In this document: positions 6,238-11,184 of the stretch, piece by piece
Position numbering within the stretch: the stretch's first letter is position 1
How the letters are laid out: every line of letters starts with the position of its first letter
NCBI RefSeq assembly: GCF_937997405.1
Contig: NZ_CALKTL010000159.1
Coordinates: 1-11,184, forward strand
DNA length: 11,184 nucleotides
DNA from: an uncultured Campylobacter sp.
Lineage (GTDB): Bacteria; Campylobacterota; Campylobacteria; Campylobacterales; Campylobacteraceae
Direction: 5' to 3'
The notes under the pieces: model-generated
Told to the model about the DNA's origin: nothing
What the model saw: only the letters and a program-made list of their open reading frames with translations
The model's database searches: none
Made by a program: the position numbers and the translations under genes

Positions 6238-6758
6238 GGTAAATTTGCTTTAAATCTATCCTCTTGTGGTCTTTTTAACCGCTACGCCATACGCTTTGTT
6301 GTAAAATAAACCCACTGCCACTTCTGCAAAATTGCACCCTAAACCGCTATGATTTCTTATGGCTTGACATTTAGCCTACACGATTTCTAGGCATTATTTG
6401 AAACGCGCCGGTAATCGATTTGCCGATACCTTGCTGTAGTTAGGTGGTCTTTAGGGTAATTTTAGTTCTGCTTAAAAGTAGTGAGATTGAAATTTATGAG
6501 AAATCAGGAATTTACACCTTAAAATTCCAAAAAATACCGACTCGCCGTACCATAAAATAAAATTACATCCGTAAGTTTAAATCAGACTGGAAACCCTAAA
6601 TCTACAGTATAGTTGATCAAAAGCTAATTATGCAAGATGCGAATTGAAATCTTGCACACTTCCATAGCTCCGCCTAAATTTATACGCTTGCTGCCTAACC
6701 CTTGCATTCCTCGCAAGCTCTAGGCTTGTAGAATAATAAGCTAAGATCGGGAGAAATT
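6238..6758. other. Gene-free stretch with a short possible gene remnant
   Basis: There is no intact gene. On the minus strand a 39-codon open stretch (6375-6256) reads like protein (NHSGLGCNFAEVAVGLFYNK) but has no ATG and follows a stop, so it may be the tail of a decayed gene. A 6-bp hairpin GGGAGA/TCTCCC (6749-6754 with 6763-6768) overlaps the ComEA stop codon and lacks a T-run, so it is at best a weak terminator. Confidence 0.5.
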
Positions 6759-7259
6759 TTACTCTCCCTTACCCTTCTTGCCCCTCTTACCTTTAGCCTT
6801 AGATGATCCCTCTTCTTTAGCTTCGTCTTTCAACTTAGCCGTAGAGCTTTTTACTTTACCATCCTCATTCATAGCTTTATCCATGCTATCATCCATTTTC
6901 TCTTGCATCTTTTCCGATTTAGCGTTTGCTTTAGCTTTAGCAGATTTGGCGGTATCTTTAGCTTTTTTACTCGCTTTTTGCTTTACGGATTTTAGATCAC
7001 TTATATCGGTAGTGCCGCTTACGGCAAGATCATCTTTAATAAGCTCAAATCTTTTATCGCCTATGCCTTTAATATTTTTGATATCCTCGATATCTTTAAA
7101 TTTATTATCCTTGCGGTAATCTATGATAGCCTGAGCTTTTGCCTCTCCGATACCGGGAAGTGCCATAAGCTCATCTTTGCTTGCAGTGTTTAAATTTACT
7201 GCTGCTAGCATAAATGCAGGAAGCGATAGAAATAGTGCGGATTTAAATAGGTTTTTCAT
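6759..7259 (-). CDS. ComEA-like helix-hairpin-helix DNA-binding protein with Lys-rich tail, 166 aa
   Basis: ComEA proteins bind incoming double-stranded DNA in the periplasm during natural transformation. Residues 1-20 are a signal peptide (MKNLFKSALFLSLPAFMLAA). Residues 21-80 are the classic double helix-hairpin-helix unit: VNLNTASKDELMALPGIGEA with the first hairpin PGIG (35-38), then DIKNIKGIGDKRFELIKDDL with the second hairpin GIG (65-67). Campylobacterota ComEA usually stops about here, near 80 residues. This one continues for about 85 residues of Lys/Ala-rich, low-complexity sequence (KASKKAKDTAKSAKAKANAK, ending KGKRGKKGKGE), resembling a histone H1 tail and likely helical then disordered. 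The ATG at 7259 follows an AAAAGGA site. It is monocistronic. The core function is a family inference; the tail probably adds non-specific DNA or surface-polymer binding. Confidence 0.85.
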   Translation of the reverse strand: MKNLFKSALFLSLPAFMLAAVNLNTASKDELMALPGIGEAKAQAIIDYRKDNKFKDIEDIKNIKGIGDKRFELIKDDLAVSGTTDISDLKSVKQKASKKAKDTAKSAKAKANAKSEKMQEKMDDSMDKAMNEDGKVKSSTAKLKDEAKEEGSSKAKGKRGKKGKGE

Positions 7260-7505
7260 TAAAAGTCCTTTTAGGTTGAGATATTTGTATTGCCAAATAA
7301 AACGTCTATTAGCATTGAGGCTTTTGCATACCTATCCCGCGTTAGTGCTAGAGAAGATATGTGCCGCTTTATATGCTTATTACGCTACCTTGCAATACGG
7401 TAGGGATTATATTTGTAGCGGGCTTAAAGGGAGATAAATTTAAGAGATATATTGAAATTTTATCTGTTCCGATCTCTTTTATTAAATAAATACCTTAAAT
7501 TTTAG

Positions 7506-7769
7506 CCTGATCTTAAAAAGCAGATAGGCACGGATAAAGCTAGATATATTAAATTTAATAGCACCTTTTTTGCTTCCTCTTTGGAGACCGAAAAGGATAA
7601 AGCTATATATATTAAATTTAATACCGCAAGCATTGAAACGGGATTTGGATTTAAATCATGTAAAAGGCTAAGCGACGGTATTTATGAAATTTAGCCCTAT
7701 CTTGCTGCGCACGGAGACTTTACACGTACGAGACTAGACGCATACGGCGAAGGGATACTGGTGTTATGA
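7506..7769 (+). pseudogene. Decayed ORF with a 21-residue internal repeat
   Basis: One frame runs from 7506 to a TGA at 7767-7769 with a single TAG at 7692-7694 and a TAG just before it at 7503-7505. It has no ATG. The first part carries two copies of a 21-codon unit starting DKARYIKFN and DKAIYIKFN; the later part reads GIYEI, stop, PYLAAHGDFTRTRLDAYGEG. Spacing of the repeat by 63 nt and conserved frame suggest it once was coding. The family is not recognised. Confidence 0.4.
7532..7623 (+). repeat. Two 29-nt direct repeats, 63 nt apart
   Basis: Copies at 7532-7560 and 7595-7623 both begin GGATAAAGCTA and end TATTAAATTTAATA and differ at one base (G or T at position 12). Confidence 0.9.
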
Positions 7770-8119
7770 AAGGCGCGGATACTTTACATGCAAAGCTAGA
7801 CGAGTAATCTTAATAAAATTTAGCCGCATTAATAAGCTTGCTTTTGTAGGACATGCTTTTCTGGGCTTGATTTTTAATAGGGTTTTATCTGCTTATAGAA
7901 CGTTTCATTATATTAAGTAATAACGCCTGCCAAGCTTTATTTAGCATATAGTTTAAATCATTCGAAAGCCTTATAAGTTGCCGGCGGCTTTATAATTTAG
8001 ATATAAAAACGCGGTAATGTATTAAAAACGAACGTATAAATCATAAATGAGGCTCGTAGAGGTTAGAAATAAAGATCGCACCATAGAAGTTAAAAAGCAA
8101 ACGCAACAGATAGTATTAA

Positions 8120-8174
8120 AAAAATGATACAAACAAGCAAGTATTATAGAAAAATTTTAATCCGTATCATTTTT
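8120..8174. repeat. 11-bp inverted repeat, 33-nt loop
   Basis: AAAAATGATAC (8120-8130) and GTATCATTTTT (8164-8174) are perfect complements. The right arm ends in five T on the plus strand, so it might act as a long-loop terminator there, or mark the ends of a very small element. Confidence 0.7.
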
Positions 8175-8395
8175 CACTCAATATAAGTCAAATTTAATGC
8201 AGAGTTTTGAGATTTTGTATTGTGGCGGAGGGCTAGATTTAAAATTTGTATTTGCAGAAGGTTCTAAAATTCTAAAAGGCTATGGAATTTTAAATTTATC
8301 AAGCAACATTTATTGGCTAAAAAAGCGATAAGCTAAAGACACTGGAATAGAATTTAAATTGAAAATTACATGGAAAGTTATGGAATTTTAACAAA

Positions 8396-8512
8396 GCCTG
8401 CAGCGACCTACTTTCCCCGTCCGAGTAACGGATAGTATCATCAGCCAGGACGAGCTTAGCTTCTTGGTTCGAGATGGAGCAAGGCGTTTCCTCGTCTGTA
8501 TAGCCACAGGCA
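8396..8512 (-). rRNA. rrf: 5S ribosomal RNA
   Basis: The minus strand carries the conserved 5S core: GAAACGCCTTGCTCCATCTC, CGAACCAAGAAGCTAAGC and GGCTGATGATACT, then GGGGAAAGTAGGTC. The ends pair through GCCTG (8511-8507) and CAGGC (8400-8396), giving about 117 nt. The outer flanks TTAACA and TGTTAA extend this into a precursor stem. It follows the 23S gene in the operon with a spacer of about 410 bp. Exact ends can shift by a few bases. Confidence 0.95.
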
Positions 8513-8700
8513 GTGTTAAATAAGGGATTGCTTTTGTTGTTTGATAGTAATATCTTGCGAATACGTTACGAGCTTTAGCCGCGTAGCATAGGAGCTTTAC
8601 TCGTTCCTGTCTGCTCGCCTCATATCAAAAATACTTCGTAATCTAACTTAGATTAATCATAGATTACGGATATCTTTTATAATCTCTTATTTAACACTGC
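8510..8700. repeat. 15-bp inverted repeat mirroring the 5S 5' end
   Basis: GCAGTGTTAAATAAG (8510-8524, covering the 5S 5' boundary) is the perfect complement of CTTATTTAACACTGC (8686-8700). In the transcript these would form a stem enclosing about 160 nt of spacer, including a nested 8-bp hairpin CGTAATCT/AGATTACG (8637-8644 with 8661-8668). Probably an RNase III-type processing stem, though it would compete with the 5S terminal helix. Confidence 0.8.
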
Positions 8701-8773
8701 GTTCATCGTTAAAGTCAGATCTTGTTTTATAAAAACAAAGGTTGATAAGGTACAGTAAAAATTTACTATTTCG

Positions 8774-8896
8774 AATTGAGAACTAATTTTTTGCTAGGCG
8801 AGGCAAACGAGCAAAGACGAGGGAGCATACATATGGTATGTGACCGAAGTCTGCAGCGAAGTTTAACGAAGCATAGTAAAAAATTAGGAATCAATT
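8774..8896. repeat. 23-nt imperfect inverted repeat in the 23S-5S spacer
   Basis: Arms 8774-8796 and 8874-8896 match at 19 of 23 positions (mismatches: one single base and one block of three). They enclose about 77 nt with a small inner hairpin CATAC/GTATG. It lies just past the 23S 3' end, so it is a likely processing structure of the precursor. Confidence 0.75.
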
Positions 8897-8922
8897 TTAT
8901 CCTTAACAAGGAAGTAATGCTT

Positions 8923-11184
<2,262 letters not shown>

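Larger units (their letters stand above)
7260..8395. other. Long stretch without an intact gene
   Basis: About 1.1 kb between the ComEA-like gene and the 5S rRNA. It holds a decayed repeat-bearing ORF on the plus strand (7506-7769), a second pair of imperfect direct repeats (7708-7740 and 7774-7803), an inverted repeat (8120-8174), and a 26-codon plus-strand ORF (8047-8127) without a ribosome binding site. I see no tRNA, no insertion-sequence transposase and no convincing terminator for the rRNA operon. Confidence 0.6.

Noticed and set aside
6778..7119. 113-residue Leu/Ser-rich plus-strand ORF
   Set aside because: Antisense shadow of the Lys/Ala-rich ComEA-like gene.
7177..7437. 86-residue plus-strand ORF
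   Set aside because: Its first third is antisense to the ComEA start; the rest has no recognisable features and no ribosome binding site.
8047..8127. 26-residue plus-strand ORF (MRLVEVRNKDRTIEVKKQTQ and on)
   Set aside because: Reads like protein, but it has no ribosome binding site and no context.

Overview
The window looks like chromosomal DNA of a Campylobacter from the oral, moderate-GC group (C. gracilis, showae, rectus, curvus and relatives). The evidence is a MOMP/PorA-type porin whose mature N-terminus carries the Campylobacter PLEEAIKDVD motif, LuxS sequence closest to Campylobacter LuxS as I remember it, Campylobacter-like 5S and 23S rRNA, and a stem-flanked intervening sequence at helix 45 of the 23S gene. 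The species assignment is inference.

Layout. 1-469 (-): 3'-truncated YdfG-type short-chain dehydrogenase. 712-1407 (+): unrecognised 231-residue membrane protein with a promoter just upstream. 1429-1804 (-): decayed luxS that has lost its N-terminal half. 2008-3142 (-): two-gene unit, c-type cytochrome then DJ-1/PfpI protein. 3170-3191: strong terminator. 3218-4417 (-): the major porin. 4500-4624: dense regulatory DNA upstream of the porin. 5211-5597 (-): small lipoprotein. 5809-6237 (+): EamA transporter with two early in-frame TAG codons. 6759-7259 (-): ComEA-like DNA-binding protein with a long lysine-rich tail. 7260-8395: no intact gene, but a decayed repeat-containing ORF and an inverted repeat. 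8396-11184 (-): 5S rRNA, a structured spacer, and about two thirds of 23S rRNA.

The most interesting part is the porin control region. On the porin's own strand there is an extended -10 promoter (TGATATAAT, 4627-4619), about 60 nt of RNA, and a textbook intrinsic terminator (4583-4555). The single-stranded part of that predicted RNA contains GAACTCCTTT, perfectly complementary over 10 nt to the porin Shine-Dalgarno region (4421-4430). Three GGTAA direct repeats exactly 11 bp apart sit just upstream of the porin promoter, the phasing typical of an OmpR/PhoB-class regulator. Together this resembles a compact response-regulator, porin and porin-repressing sRNA circuit, like OmpR-MicF-OmpF in E. 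coli. This is a hypothesis from sequence only.

The second theme is decay. luxS, the EamA gene and at least one other ORF are broken, and gene-free stretches of 500 to 1100 bp separate the intact genes.
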